From Chelydra serpentina (Eukaryota > Chordata > Testudines > Chelydridae): a stretch of DNA of 64,000 nt. The notes beneath the pieces were generated by a model, which was not told the origin of the DNA, made no database searches, and saw only the letters and a program-made list of their open reading frames with translations. Where the stretch lies: the NCBI GenBank assembly GCA_037349315.1, contig JBAIAC010000165.1, positions 62,001 through 126,000 on the forward strand. Direction: 5' to 3'. The first letter of the stretch is position 1. Each line of letters starts with the position of its first letter. Below are positions 13,722 to 25,417 of this stretch, piece by piece. The position numbers and the translations under genes were made by a program.

Positions 13722-14990
13722 AGAACATCGGAACGGCCATACTGGGTCAGACCAAAGGTCCATCTAGCCCAGTATCCTGTCTTCCGACAATGGCCAATGC
13801 CAGGTTCCCCAGAGGGAGTGACCAGAACAGGAAATCATCAAGTGATCCATCCCCTGTTGCTCATTCCCAGCTTCTGGCAAACAGAGGCTACACCATCCTG
13901 GCTAATAGCCATTGATGGACCTATCCTCCATTAATTTATCTAGGTTTTTTTTTAGCCTTGTTAGTCTTGGCCTTCAGAACATCCTTTGGCAAGGAGTTCC
14001 ACAGGTTGACTATGCGCTGTATGAAGAAATACTTCCTTCTGTTTGTTTTAAACCTGCTGCCTATTCATTTCATTTGGTGACCCCTAGTTCTTGTGTTATG
14101 AGAAGGAGTAAATAACACTTTTTCTTGTTTACTTTCTCCACACCAGTCCTGATTTGATAGACCTCTATCATATTCCCCCTTAGTCGTCTCTTTTCCAAGC
14201 TGAAAAGTTCCAGTCTTATTAATCTCTCTTCAGAGGGCAGCTTTGATCATTTTTGTTGCCCTTTTCTGAACCTTTTCCAATTCCAACATATCTTTTTTGA
14301 GGTGGGGAGTCCACATCTGCACGAAGTATTCAAGATGTGGACGTACCATGGCTTTATATAGAAGCAATATGATACTTTATCTTATTATCTATCCCTTTCT
14401 TGATGATTCCCAACATTCTGTTTGCTTTTTTGACTGTCGCGGCACATTGAGTAGATGCTTTCAGAGAAGTATCCACAATGACTCCAAGATCTCTTGAGTG
14501 GTAACAGCTAATTTAGACCCCAACATTTTATATGTAGAGTTGGGATTATGTTTTCCAATGTGCATTACTTTGCATTTATCAAAATTAAATTTCATCTGCC
14601 ATTTTGTTGCCCAGTCACCCAGTGTTGTGAGATCCTTTTGTAGCTCTTCACAGTCTGCCTGGGACTTAACTATCTTGAGTAGTTTTGTATCATCTGCAGA
14701 TTTTGCCACCTCACTGTTTACCCCTTTTTCCAGATCACTAATGAATATTTTAAATAGGACTGGGTCCAATACAGACCCCTGGGGGACACCACTAATTACT
14801 TCTCTCCATTCTGAAAACTGACCATTTATTCCTACCCTTTGTTTCCTGTCTTTTAACCAGTTACCAATCCATGAGAGAACGTTCCCTCTTATCCCATGAC
14901 CGCTTACTTTGCTTAAGAGCCTTTGGTCAGGGACCTTGTCCAAGGCTTTCTGAAAATTTAAATACACTATATCTACTGCATCCCCCTTTT
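13722..14990 (-). mobile_element. CR1 LINE, 5'-truncated, with reverse transcriptase fragment
   Basis: The element lies on the minus strand with its 3' end at 13722, where the plus strand reads CATACTGGGTCAGACCAAAG, a hallmark of the turtle CR1 3' region. Its longest open frame is at 14461-14967 (168 codons). That frame shows RT features: an SGVPQGSVLDPVLF block (RT palm motif) and SADDTKL where an active enzyme has Y/FADD. The frame is shortened at both ends, and the element is truncated at its 5' end near 14990, so it is a dead copy. The region 13726-15728 is bounded by CR1 3' ends facing outward. Confidence 0.9.
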
Positions 14991-15059
14991 GCCATATGAT
15001 GGTGGTGTGCTAGCTCACTGGGGAACTGAAACAGTGTCTTCTCTCTGTTGGTTAGGGGT

Positions 15060-15728
15060 TTTTTCTGCTTTGTTTTCAGCTAACTTCCACCAATAAAGGA
15101 TTTTTCAGAAGACTTTTCACATAACACAAGAACCGGGGGTCACCCAATGAAATAATAGTAATAATTAATGGAGATATGCCAATCTCCTAGAACTGGAAGG
15201 ACCTTGAAAGGTCATCGAGTCCAGTCCCCTGCCTTCGCTAGCAGGACCAAGTACTGTCCCCTGACAGATTTTTGCCCCAGATCCCTAAGTGGCCCCCTCA
15301 AGGATTGAACTCACAACCCTGGGTTTAGCAGGCCAGTGCTCAAACCACTGAGCTATCCCTCCCCCCTAACTAATAGACAGCAGCTTTAAAACAAACACAG
15401 TCAACTTGTGGAACTCGTTGCCAGGGGATGTTGTGAAGGCGAAAAGTATAACAGGGTTCAAAAAAGAATTGGAGAAGTTCATGGGCGATAGGTCCACCAA
15501 TGGCCATTAGCCAGGATGGTCAGGGATGCAACCCCATGCACTGGGTGTCCCTAATCTTCTGACTGCCAGATCTGGGACTAGACGACAGTGGGTGAATCAC
15601 TTTTATAAATTGCCCTGTTCTGTTCATTCCCTGCAAAGCGTCTGACACTGGCCGCTGTGAAAGAGAGAATCCTGGGCTAGATGGACCATTGGCATCACAC
15701 AGCATGGCCGTTCTTATGCTCTTACAAT
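15060..15728 (+). mobile_element. CR1 LINE 3' portion, interrupted by a SINE
   Basis: The sequence before 15170 (AACCGGGGGTCACCCAATGA) and after 15366 (AGACAGCAGCTTTAAAACAA) reads continuously as the 3' untranslated part of a plus-strand CR1 copy. It ends with GGGCTAGATGGACCATTGG and GGCCGTTCTTATGCTCTT near 15728. The SINE at 15171-15366 sits inside it, so the SINE is the younger insertion. Confidence 0.8.
15171..15366 (-). mobile_element. tRNA-derived SINE (tortoise Pol III / Cry type)
   Basis: On the minus strand the element starts GGGATAGCTCAGTGGTTTG (tRNA-like A box, plus-strand 15341-15359). It continues to GGTTGTGAGTTCAATCC (B box, 15302-15318) and ends with a CR1-like tail around CCTTTCAAGGTCCTTCCAGT. 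A tRNA head joined to a tail shared with CR1 is the known structure of the tortoise Pol III SINE family. It is one of the best clues that the host is a turtle. It is not a functional tRNA gene, because the cloverleaf does not continue past the tRNA-like head. Confidence 0.8.
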
Positions 15729-16229
15729 GACAACTCCAAAATAATTTTATTTCAGGCCCAGAAGCCTCTTGCGTTTTGCTGTCTTTGAGTTACTCATTGG
15801 ACATTACCCATACAAGGGACTGGCAGTCGCTGTCTCCTAAGTATTACAGCTTTTGAACTGGAAATGAATTGGCGAGCCAGAACATGAGCCCTTCTCTCTC
15901 CTCGGTGATCTCCATTCACAGGGGCTGACCCTCTTCTTCCCCTCTCAGCCCCTTCCCCCCGGCTCCGGGCTCAGGAGTTCCTACACCCACCCGCTCCAAA
16001 TCGGAATGGTATTGCGACATGGCATGCGAGGTTGCAGCCACAATCCGGTTTGGTCCAACCCCACCCACTCCAGCTCTGCGGTCTGTGATTCATCTCTGCT
16101 GGGCACCTCCTGTAGGCTTCAGCAGTTAGCAACGTCAGCAAATGGGTTTGTTGCTTCTGTGTATGAAGAGTGGTTGATTTCCGAAGCTCTTGGAAGTTTT
16201 GGATGGAAAAGATTATCCAGTGGACTATT

Positions 16230-16440
16230 AATTAACTGAAAAGCACTCCAGTAGTAGGGCAGCACCAAGCGGCCACAATACGCTAGGTGCTGAACAAGCA
16301 TAGTAGAAAAATAGTCCCCGCCCCAGAGAGTTTACAGTCTCGCTAGGCAGAACCGCCACAGGGAGAACAGACGGGGACGTGACTAGCTCAAGGCCACTTG
16401 GTAGGCTGGTGGCAGAGCCTGAGAGAAACCCCCTCGTGGT
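16230..16440. repeat. ancient dispersed repeat, family uncertain
   Basis: The stretch includes CTAGGTGCTGAACAAGCATA and GGCCACTTGGTAGGCTGGTG, followed by GGCAGAGCCTGAGAGAAAC. This last part resembles the conserved 3' section of ancient MIR/L2-type repeats. The match is by eye only. Confidence 0.35.
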
Positions 16441-17514
16441 GCCCTCTCCACTAGTCTGCACTGCCTTTCCCCCGTGGCACTGCGCCAGTGCAGGTTCCTT
16501 GATAGCCATCTCCCCGCGTCGGCTGATTTGTGAATCCCGTTGGCGAGTACGTTCTCTGTGGAGTTGAGGTGAGGTTTGGAGAGCGAGAACGGTGACCCTC
16601 CTGGTGTGATGGCTTCACGAGGCAGCTCCGAGGAGCCATGGCCGGGCTCCTTCCCAAGGGGCAGGGTAGCTCTGGTAACGGCTACTTCCAAAGGTGTAAC
16701 GCAAAGGACCGAGAATACCAAATGCAGCACAGCTCACCAGGAATCTCTTGCCAAGCTGCAGCCCAAAGGCTGGTGCGCGCGCTGTACCAGTGTATCACTT
16801 TCTGCCCTTTTAGCTCTTCAGATGCAATATCTGAAACTCTAGGACCAACTGTTCACAAGGCACGAGCCGGTTTGGCATGGTGCTGTATCCGAGGCTGTGC
16901 TTCAGCTGCTGACTGAGCTCAGTCCCAAGGTCACAGTGGGCTTTTCGGTTTCCTTTCACAGCAGCAGAAGTGGCAATACTGCAAGGTGTGGGGGGAGGGC
17001 TTCCTGGCCAGCCATTGTTCAGCACATGGAAGACTGAACTCTATCAGCTAACCCAGATGCAGTCGCTGGCTATCGCCTTCCTCCTGGCCTTTAGCTGGCT
17101 GGTGGCAAACCGCATTACCTACTGCCATTGACTGAGCAGCATGCTGGCTTTCCCTGCTTGAGCCATTCAGTTCAGTGCGAGATGTGGGGTTGGGGAGGCC
17201 AAGGGAACTAAGCTGTCCAGTTGTGAAGCTGTGGATTTGGAGGGGAGCCCATGGCCACGAGGCAGAAGCAATTGCCGAGATAATGGATGCAGCACTCTGA
17301 GTGAAGAAGTAGCATTTCACTCCACCATTTCATCCCATCACTTAGTGAGACTCTCTGCAAGCACTGCAAATCGTTCCTCGCCTTGCCTGATCTGTGCACG
17401 CTGCCGATGGCTGGAGACTGTTCCGCTTCCCCTGCGTTCCTGCTCAGCCGCGGTATATAGACGCCGTTGCTTAGATCTCGATTTGTAAATTGATGCCTTT
17501 AGCCCCCTGTCATT

Positions 17515-17860
17515 CTTGTTGTCCTGAGTCCTCCAATTGATTTGTCTCCTTCTGGGACTGAGGTGTCCAGAAGTGACTGCGCCGTTGTAGGCTTGGTCAC
17601 ATCAGTACCCTGTAGAATGGACGTATCCCCTCTGTTCTCCATGAGGCTGTTTCTTCATATGCTGACCAAAACTGCCGTACTACATTGTGAATTCAGATCT
17701 AATTTGCTGTTGTTACGCCCGTGTAGATTTTTTGCCTGTTGCTTCTTTCCAGATTCCTCCCTCCGGTTAGGATCTGTGTTTTGGATTATTTTTCTCTTGA
17801 CATATTAACTGTTTTTCCAAGTTGAATCTTGTTTGACTATTTCCTTGCCACACCTCTGAT
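17515..17860 (-). mobile_element. old CR1 LINE fragment
   Basis: Read on the minus strand, this resembles a degraded CR1 internal segment similar in layout to 36390-37390. A plus-strand landmark is TTTTTTGCCTGTTGCTTCTT. No open frame survives. It abuts the MITE at 17862. Confidence 0.45.
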
Positions 17861-17861
17861 T

Positions 17862-18087
17862 TACAGTGACGGTGCTGCAGCGGCACCATTGTAGCACTTA
17901 GTGAGGAGCTAGCTACCCTGACGGGAGAGCGTCTCCCAAGAGGCTGTAGTCTTGTTGATGGGAGAAGCCCTCCCGTCTACACCAGCAGCTAGGACAGTAT
18001 AACTACGTCGCTCGGGGGGGGTGGATTTTCCATACCTCTGAGCCACGTAGTTCTACCGACATAAGTTCCTAGGGTAGACAAACCTCT
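17862..18087. mobile_element. MITE copy B of a three-copy family
   Basis: This shares with copy A (2577-2825) the blocks GTATAACTACGTCGCTCGGG and CCACGTAGTTCTACCGACAT, and it ends in GGTAGACAAACC. It has no coding capacity. Confidence 0.55.
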
Positions 18088-18959
18088 GTGTCCTTTTTTG
18101 AATTAATGCTCTCGCCTCCCTAGAGTTTGTGCACCTCCCAGTCTTGGGTACTGGAGATGGAATGTTCTGTTTATTTCATGTTTTCAACGATGGCCTGGGA
18201 GTAAAGTGGGACCCAACACTGGCTGATGCAGTGTCCCGCTGGACGCCTCCCTCCAGTTCCTTTTGTTACCGTTTAGCATTGCTTTTGGTATCCAGGCCAC
18301 CAGCCAGGAGCTGCTGTGGCAGTGCTTATCTGCAAGCCCTTGGGAAGAAATTTCTCAAATAAAGTACGGCTATTGTATCAGTGCTGTACCAAAGTCCAGC
18401 TCTATTACCTAGGTCTGCTACATTCCCTTCATGTGCTAAGGAACTGATCCTGACACAGCATGTCTCAGGATCAGACTCTGACTTTGTAGCTCTGTCAAAA
18501 GCGTCCATCGTGTTTTCTGGCCAGGTTTGCTCTTTCTCCACTTCCAATGCTGAGCACTTCTCCTGGCTCTGTTACCCTCCAGTTGTTTACAGATTTTTTT
18601 TCTTTGAATATTTGTTCCATTATTTTACTAGGAAAAGCACTGTGCTTTTAATTTGAGGGAAGCTTTGCATAACTGAGAGAGAATCCTTATTAAAGAAACC
18701 CTCTCATATGTGTACAGCATTGCATTTGTTTCCTTACAGATCTGCTTGTGTAATTACTCAGGGGTATTTTTAAAAGTGGCTCAGTGTTTCGTTTGCTGCA
18801 TTAGAAACAACCAGTTTTATTTTCTGGTATGTTGAGAATTAACTCTCCTTTCTTCCCTTTTCCTCTGCCCCCACTGGAAAAAGAGAGAATGTAAAAAAGA
18901 AGAAAGGATTTGCATTGTAGTTGTGATTGGCACAGGCTGTGAATGAGAGGTCATTTCAT

Positions 18960-19195
18960 GTGGCTGTTTCTTTTCAAGCGTTCCTTTTTCATGCACACTG
19001 TATTCAGGCTTGAAGCATTCTTTCTTTTCAAAGCTTCTCTGTCTGTGTCTTTCTTTCCCCTTCCTTTATTTTTCATCTCTTTTCTTTACTTTTGCTGTCT
19101 TTTCATTCTGTTTTTCTCCACCCCCTTGGGGCTCCATTCTTTCTCTCCTCCTTCCTCTATTCAGTTCCTTTTTTCTTTTTGCATCTTTTTTGAAT
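18960..19195 (+). repeat. T/C-rich low-complexity tract
   Basis: Long pyrimidine runs on the plus strand (for example CTTTCTTTCCCCTTCC) dominate this segment. The open frames across it are rich in Phe, Leu and Ser and reflect composition rather than a gene. Confidence 0.6.
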
Positions 19196-19365
19196 AGCTC
19201 TTCTATTTTCAGAGAGGAAAGGGAGTGAGTAGAAGAGAAGTCGTTTCAGCAAAGAGGAACTTGAAAGTCTTTCTTTCCCTGTTTATTTCACTTATAAGCA
19301 AAAATTGGTTTTCAAGGGAGAGATTTGTATTAGGGGTCTTTTTAAAGTGAACCTACTAAGACGGT

Positions 19366-19451
19366 AACAACAAGGAGTCCGGTGGCACCTTAAAGACTAA
19401 CAGATTTATTTGGGCGTAAGCTTTCGTGGGTAAAAAACCACTTCTTCAGAC
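19366..19451 (-). mobile_element. 3' tail of a Penelope-like element (family 1)
   Basis: The plus strand reads AGGAGTCCGGTGGCACCTTA, then GTAAGCTTTCGTGGG and CCACTTCTTCAGAC. It is the same tail as at 23010 and 21492. Only the end is present, as expected of 5'-truncated insertion. Confidence 0.6.
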
Positions 19452-19885
19452 AGTAGTACCGGCTTGGTTAGTCCTGGGATAGTTTTATCCTCCCTCCCTC
19501 TCTCAAAATAACAAAAAAAACCAAAGTCTGTCCCCAAATTGTTCACAAATGTTGAGAACTCCCTGGAAATGCTTTTGATCTGTAGATTTATAGGGGCTTT
19601 GCCTTGCTCCCTACTCAGTTTGAAATGTGGTGTTTGGCGTTAAGAGGGCTCAGAAGAGGAACAACTGACTCCCCATCCGCACCCACCTCCGCTTGCTAAC
19701 TCTTCCCCCTCTGACACCGTCCATCTGATCTGGAAAGGCACAGACTGTTCGGTCTGACAGACACAAGGCTTTAGAATGAGGGGATCTCCACCGCTTGGTT
19801 AGGCGACCGTGTTCTAGTGGGGTAACACGGAGCAAGGGGCATCCTGCACGTCGGAAGGGCGGCAGTGGAACGCCCTAGATTTAAA

Positions 19886-19931
19886 TAGACAGCGTTGCTG
19901 TAGCCGTGTTGGTCCCAGGATGTTAGAGACA
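19886..19931 (-). mobile_element. short tail fragment of a Penelope-like element (family 2)
   Basis: The block GTTGCTGTAGCCGTGTTGG followed by TCCCAGGATGTTAGAGAC is the extreme 3' part of a second repeat family whose larger copy is at 32135-33030. It is too short to say more. Confidence 0.45.
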
Positions 19932-20737
19932 CCTGAAGGAGAGCTCACTTCCCAGCTGTTGATACTTTTGCTGTAAGCAGGGCTTGAAGTAACAGTTGAT
20001 TCCTGAGTAGGGGTTCTGTTTAGCCAATAGGACTGTGCATGACGTAGTCCTGTGCATTGGCTGGGCACAAACCTCAGCCTGGATCTTACCTGCAGTTGTT
20101 CAGATTAGGTGAAAGCTCCTAGTTTTCACTTGGAGCAGAACTGGGCTGGGAGGAAGGTTGACAATGGCCGATTCAGGCTGTAGAAGTGTAAGGAGCTGGT
20201 TTGTTTCCACCGAGCAGCAGAACTACACCGAGTCGTCAAGCAAGCCCGCTACAAGGCATGTGACTGTTCCCAAATGCTCGGCAGGTGTTGCCAAGCGAGG
20301 GTGTTCTTCAGAACAATAACCATGAGCAAAGGTTGGTGTTTCCGTGGTGACTGCTCTTGGGATCCCAAGTTCCCGTGGGTGGGAGAAAACAGGAAAAGCT
20401 GAACCGATAGAGGAATCTGTTGTGTTGAGCAGGGAGGATCAGTGCAGTGCCCCGTGGTAATGTGCTAGTTACCACCATACCGGTCCCGTCCGCGTGGTTG
20501 ATAAGTGGGGAAGCCTTTGAAGAAATCTTGTAGTAGTTGCGTGGGCTGTCCCCCACGTGCGGATGAGAGGAGGCTGGGGCAGCTCTGGGCAGAGGCAGAG
20601 CAGTGGCTGGGGAAGGAATGCAGGGTTTGAGTTGGCGCCGTCTGTACAAAACAGCACAGGGTGGAGCCACTTCACCTTCTGCGGATGACGCGTGTGGTAA
20701 TGAACTGTTCTAATGACGGCTGCTATACAGCTTAGAC

Positions 20738-21241
20738 CAGCGGTGGGCAAACTACGGGCCGCATCTGCCCCCTCAGACTTTTTAATCCGGCCCCCCGGGA
20801 GCGGGGTTGGGGGCTTGCCCCGCTCTGCCACCCCGATGCTCCCACGAGTTCAGGTGGGACCTGCACGAGGGCATGCACAACCCCAGTGCGCCATGGAACG
20901 TGCAAGCCCACGGGCCTGCTACCTGTTGTCTTCGGTGACACTGCTGTTTTAGTATTTCCTAGTGTTGAAGAGAAACCCAAGAGTAGTTGGCCAGGGAGTG
21001 CCAGCTGCGTTGTTCACATTAATCAAAGAGGGCGTGGAAAGGAGGTATTGCAATACTTTGTTATGATGGTATGTTTATAATCGTAAGGAAGGTTTAATGT
21101 TTATTTCCACTAAAATGTATCTTCATTAAACAAAGTTTATGTGAATATCTCTGAATTGTTCATTTTGTGAGCATTCGTGGCCCACCATACGATTTCCACA
21201 CCCAGATGTGGCCCTCAAGCCAAAGAGTTTGCCCATCCCCA
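20738..21241. mobile_element. hAT-type DNA transposon remnant
   Basis: The left end CAGCGGTGGGCAAACTACGG and the right end AGAGTTTGCCCATCCCCA form terminal inverted repeats of the hAT kind. The flanks GCTTAGAC (20730-20737) and GCTTTTAGAC (21242-21251) look like an 8-bp target duplication with a small later insertion. No transposase survives, so it is non-autonomous. Confidence 0.65.
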
Positions 21242-21491
21242 GCTTTTAGACAGTGCTGGTCAACTGAGCATGATTATGCATGGCTGCGTCAGACCCAGCC
21301 CCTCTCAGCTTCTCCACTTCCTGAAGGATGCTGTTTTCCATCAGCTGCTCGTTTCTGTGACGTGGAGGGCCATGGTGATAGCAAATACAATCCGGTCTGT
21401 ATTTGTTTTCATATGGCATTTGTGTCCGTCCCGTCTCGCTCTCCACCCCCCAACGTTGTTTTTCCTGTTTCGGATTGCCTTAGATACAAAT

Positions 21492-21590
21492 GGAACGAGG
21501 AGTCCTTGTGGCACATTGGAGCCTAACAAATGTATTTGGGCCTAAGCTTTCGTGGGCTAGAACCCGCTTCATCAGGTGCAAATGGAAATT
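21492..21590 (-). mobile_element. 3' tail of a Penelope-like element (family 1)
   Basis: The plus strand reads GAGGAGTCCTTGTGGCACAT, then CCTAAGCTTTCGTGGGCTAG and CCCGCTTCATCAGGTGCA. It is homologous to the tails at 19366 and 23010. Confidence 0.6.
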
Positions 21591-22206
21591 CAGGAATGTC
21601 CTGGGACACACGCACACACTCTGGAATAGAGCCCCCACCTTGCAGCGTGGTCCCGGGGGAAGAGGCCTTGCTAATTTGGTGCCTATACTGCATGGGCATG
21701 AGATCCTGGTCACTGAGGTTAAGATTAGAAAAGGGGGGGGGGGTTCTGTGAGGGAGGGTCTGGTAAAGTAGGAGTGTGTTTGCAGGCCTGGCTTATGTGG
21801 TGAAAGTAAGGCAAAGTGAAGGCCCTTTACCATGTATCTAGACCAGAAGCATATGGAGCAATAAATGACTGCGCACAATTTAGATATTTATACCCGTTTA
21901 TTGGATCCTGGACTTCTCGTAGTAGCAATAAGTGAAACAGAAATTCTCTTTCCCCTTTGCTTCCTTGAGGGTGTGGGAATAGAGGGCATGCCTGAGAGCC
22001 TGAGGATGGATGTCTGTATTTTAGGCAGGCAGGGTGCATGTTTGGGGTTAAGACCAATCAGATTCTGACATCTGTAGGGGGTCTGAACGGTGCAGATGGC
22101 CTGCAAGAAGAGTTGGCGCTGAATTGGTGGCACTGTGGCTAATGAAGTTGGCTTCTGTGTTTTTGGAGGGGGTTTTTAAGTGAGGTTCAGATAATTGTAA
22201 CCCAGA

Positions 22207-22425
22207 GACCGAGAGGGACATTGGAAGAGATGAAAAGCGAGAGAGAAAGCAAGCAAAGGACAGAGAGGTTTGGAATAGAGGAGGAGATTAGGAGATAGAT
22301 GAAAGAGAAAAAAGAAAGATAACAGAGAGACAGAACAGATCCACAGAGCTGAGATAGGTGTTGCTAGGGAAACAGAAAGAATGAGAGAACAAGAGAGAAA
22401 TAGAGAGGAGACAAGGATGGAAGAT
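22207..22425 (+). repeat. purine-rich (GA) tract
   Basis: This is about 220 bases of nearly uninterrupted purines on the plus strand, with runs such as AAAGCGAGAGAGAAAGCAAG. Open frames across it (for example on the minus strand at 22176-22574, rich in Leu, Ser and Phe) are products of composition. Confidence 0.65.
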
Positions 22426-23009
22426 ACTGGGGGTGGGGGAACAAAAGATTTAAAGACAATGAATGTTTGGTAAAGGAGGGTGAGTGAATTCTGAGCAGTA
22501 AAGGGAAACGAGGGGGGAAGTTCTGGGTCAACTAGCAAAAAGAAACTTGAATATTTTTCCTTGGGATGCCACAAGAGTATTTTGGATCACTACTCCGTTC
22601 CCTTGGAGGGAAATTACTTTGGCTTCTGCTACCCCTCGAACACTGACCCCTCACGAGCTGAATTTCCATCGGCTGAAACATTTCTCATCCAGTCCAAGAA
22701 GGCTTTCTTTGGAAACTGGGTGCTACATTGGGGCCACACTCGGTAAAGCATAGGAGTGTGAAGGGAACAAAGAGCTCAGAATTCGGGGTGACAGGGAGGT
22801 GCCATGTGTGTTTGTTCCGGATGATTGTCTGCAGGCACATTTCAGCTTATAAAAAATAAAATTGAGCTGAAGGTGAATCTTTTCTTTAGAAGGGAAGGTT
22901 TTGTTCCTGGGGCAGGGGAAGGTGAATCTTTAGTAGAGATGGAAACCGATGGCTGGGTACGGTACAGCGGTGGCAAGGGAATTGGTTGTCTGCTATCTGT
23001 ACAAAGAAA

Positions 23010-24360
23010 ATAAAGAAATACTTGTGGCACCTTAGAGACTAACAAATTTATTTCAGCATAAGCTTTCGTGGACTACAGTCCGCTTCGTCGGATGCATGGA
23101 ATGGAACAGTCAGTGAGCGGATATTTATACAGTCCGAGAAACATGAAAAGGTGGAAGTAACCATATCAACTGTAAAAGGCTAATTAATTGAAAGGAACTG
23201 TTATCAGTAGGAAAGAAACTTTTGAAGTGGTAAGCAACATGGCCCATTACAGACAGTTGACACAAAGAAGTTAAGGGTATTTAACGGGTGGTGGGGGGGA
23301 ATAAATTCAATTAACGTAATGACCGAGCCATTCACAGTCAATATTCAGACCTAAGGTAATGGTATCTAGTTTGCATATTAATTCCAGTTCAGCAACTTCG
23401 CGTTGGTCTGTTTTTGAAGTCTGTTTTTGAAGTTTTTCTGTTGTAAAATTGCTACCTTTAAATCTGTCATTGCGTGATCAGGGAGGTTGAAGTGTTCACC
23501 TACTGGCTTTTGAATGTGATGATTCCTGATGTCAGATTGCTGTCCATTTATTCTTTTGCATAGAGACTGTCCAGTTTGGCCAATGTCCATGGCAGAGGGG
23601 CATTGCTGGCACATGATGGCATATATCACATTGGTAGATGTGCAGGTGAACGATCCCCTGATGGTGTGGCTGATGTGATTTAGGTCCTATGATGGTGTCA
23701 CATGAACAGATATGTGGACAGATTGGCAACAGGCTTTGTTGCAAGGATAGGTTCCTGGGATTTTGTTTTTGTTGTATGGTGTGTAGTTGCTGGTAGGTAT
23801 TTGCTTCAAGTTGGGGGGCTGTCTGTAAGCGAGGATTGGTCTGTCTCCCAAGATCTGTGAGAGTGAGGGATCATCTTTCAGGATAGGTTGTAGATCTTTG
23901 ATGTACTGGAGAGGTTTTAGTTGGGGGCTGAAGGTGACGGCTAGTGGCGTTCTGTTATTTTCTTTGTTGGGCCTGTCCTGTAGTAGGTGACTTCTGGGTA
24001 CTCTTCTGGCTCTGTCAGTCTGTTTTTTCACTTCAGCAGGTGGGTACTTAGTTTTAAGAATGCTTGGTAGAGATCTTGTAGGTGTTTCTCTGTCTGAGGG
24101 ATTGGAGCAAATGCGGTTGTACCTTAGAGCTTGGCTGTAGACAATGGATCGTGTGGTGTGTTCTGGATGGAAGCTGGAGGCATGTAGGAAAGTATAGCGG
24201 TCAGTAGGTTTCCGGTATAGGGTGGTGGTTATGTGACCATCACTTATTAGCATAGTAGCGTCTAGAAAACTTACTCCAATTTACAGAAAAATTTGCCTCC
24301 TGTATTTTTTTTGGAACCATTCCTCTAGTTTTGGATAAGCGTTTTCTTTTGCAGTGTGAG
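23010..24360 (-). mobile_element. Penelope-like element, RT C-terminus and GIY-YIG endonuclease, broken
   Basis: Three minus-strand open pieces at 23687-24253, 23532-23744 and 23378-23629 read in order as the end of a Penelope-type reverse transcriptase, a linker with CxxCP-type cysteines, and a GIY-YIG-like nuclease. Visible pieces are LYRKPTDRYTFLHASS (RT side), then IYAIMCQQCPSAMDIGQTG and CKRINGQQSDIRNH (nuclease side). Between them the frame shifts, and a stop lies just upstream of the first piece near 24280, so the copy is dead. The family normally shows a Y-IGQTG turn; here Asp replaces the expected Tyr. The characteristic tail ends at 23010. The nuclease nicks target DNA for element insertion in active relatives. 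Confidence 0.85.
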
Positions 24361-25175
24361 GTTACTAATAGTCTAGTGACTATGAAAAGACAAGCTATTA
24401 GCTCTTTAGAGTGTAACCATTTCTGCTAGGAATCCCCACCAGAATTGCCAAAAGATCATTCAGTAGTAAACATCCAACAGTGTGTCATGGTCTGGTTTGC
24501 ATCACAGTATTGACTAGCTGAGCGTGACCACCATGTGGACATAAAATCACCTCTTTCCCCAGCATCTATCCCTACTCAACCTGTGTATATTTTTAATCAT
24601 GCTGTGTAAGGTGCCACTGAAGCAGTATCTGGTGTCCCCATCATACTGCAGTTGCAGTTAGTAACTCACCTTCCAGATCCTTTTATCATAATGTTATCCA
24701 GCTATTCCCTTATCAGGAAATTTTGCCAAGGGCTGAAGTTAGTTTTTTTGTTTGTTTCCTTATCATCCAGCAGCAATTGATTTTATTAAGGTTAACTTTC
24801 TCTGCAAAACAGTTAACTAAAAAGTTGAAATACATAACGCCTAACTTGAAGACACTGGTGCCATGGGAAATGGGGCCAATTAAATTTGGTTCTGATTTCT
24901 TTAAAAAGAAAAAAAAAAAGTGGTGATAAGTATCTGGCTAGCTATACAAATTCCCTTCCTCTTCCATTCTTTAAAACGCCAGCTCCTAGTGTAGGTCACA
25001 GTCTGGTTTATTTACAGTGGGTAGGTGTCACTGGTCAGGGAAAAGGATTATCCCTAGTTCTGTCCCAAGGCAGAGACGAGCTTTTGCCAGAGGGTGGGTA
25101 CACGTTTCTGGAAGGCGTCTGGCAGTAAAACTGCTGTACTCACATTATCACCACTTTCTTGCTCAGTGAAGACCC

Positions 25176-25417
25176 AGGGCTTGTCGATATAACTGTCCCT
25201 CAGGGTGTGAAAAAACCCACCCCTCCTAAGCGACATAAGTTACGTCGACTTAAAGCAGTGTCTGCCTTGCTCTGTGGGTGGGAGACGCTGTCCCGCCTCT
25301 GGTGGTGGTGGAGTAATCACGTCGAGAGGAGAGTGCTCTCCCATCAACATAGCGCGTCTCCACCAGACGCGCTACAGCGGCGCCGCCGTAGTGCGTCTGG
25401 TGACGATGAGCCCCCGT
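25176..25417. mobile_element. MITE copy C of a three-copy family, inverted
   Basis: The copy begins AGGGCTTGTCGATATAACTG and contains CCTAAGCGACATAAGTTACG, so it is the reverse orientation of copies A and B. Its far end near GCGCTACAGCGGCGCCGCC is eroded. Confidence 0.55.

Noticed and set aside
14461..14967. A host gene for the reverse transcriptase-like frame
   Set aside because: It is a 5'-truncated CR1 copy with a changed catalytic motif (SADD) and no start context.
15300..15366. A tRNA gene
   Set aside because: A and B boxes are present, but the rest is a SINE body with a CR1-like tail inside a CR1 copy.
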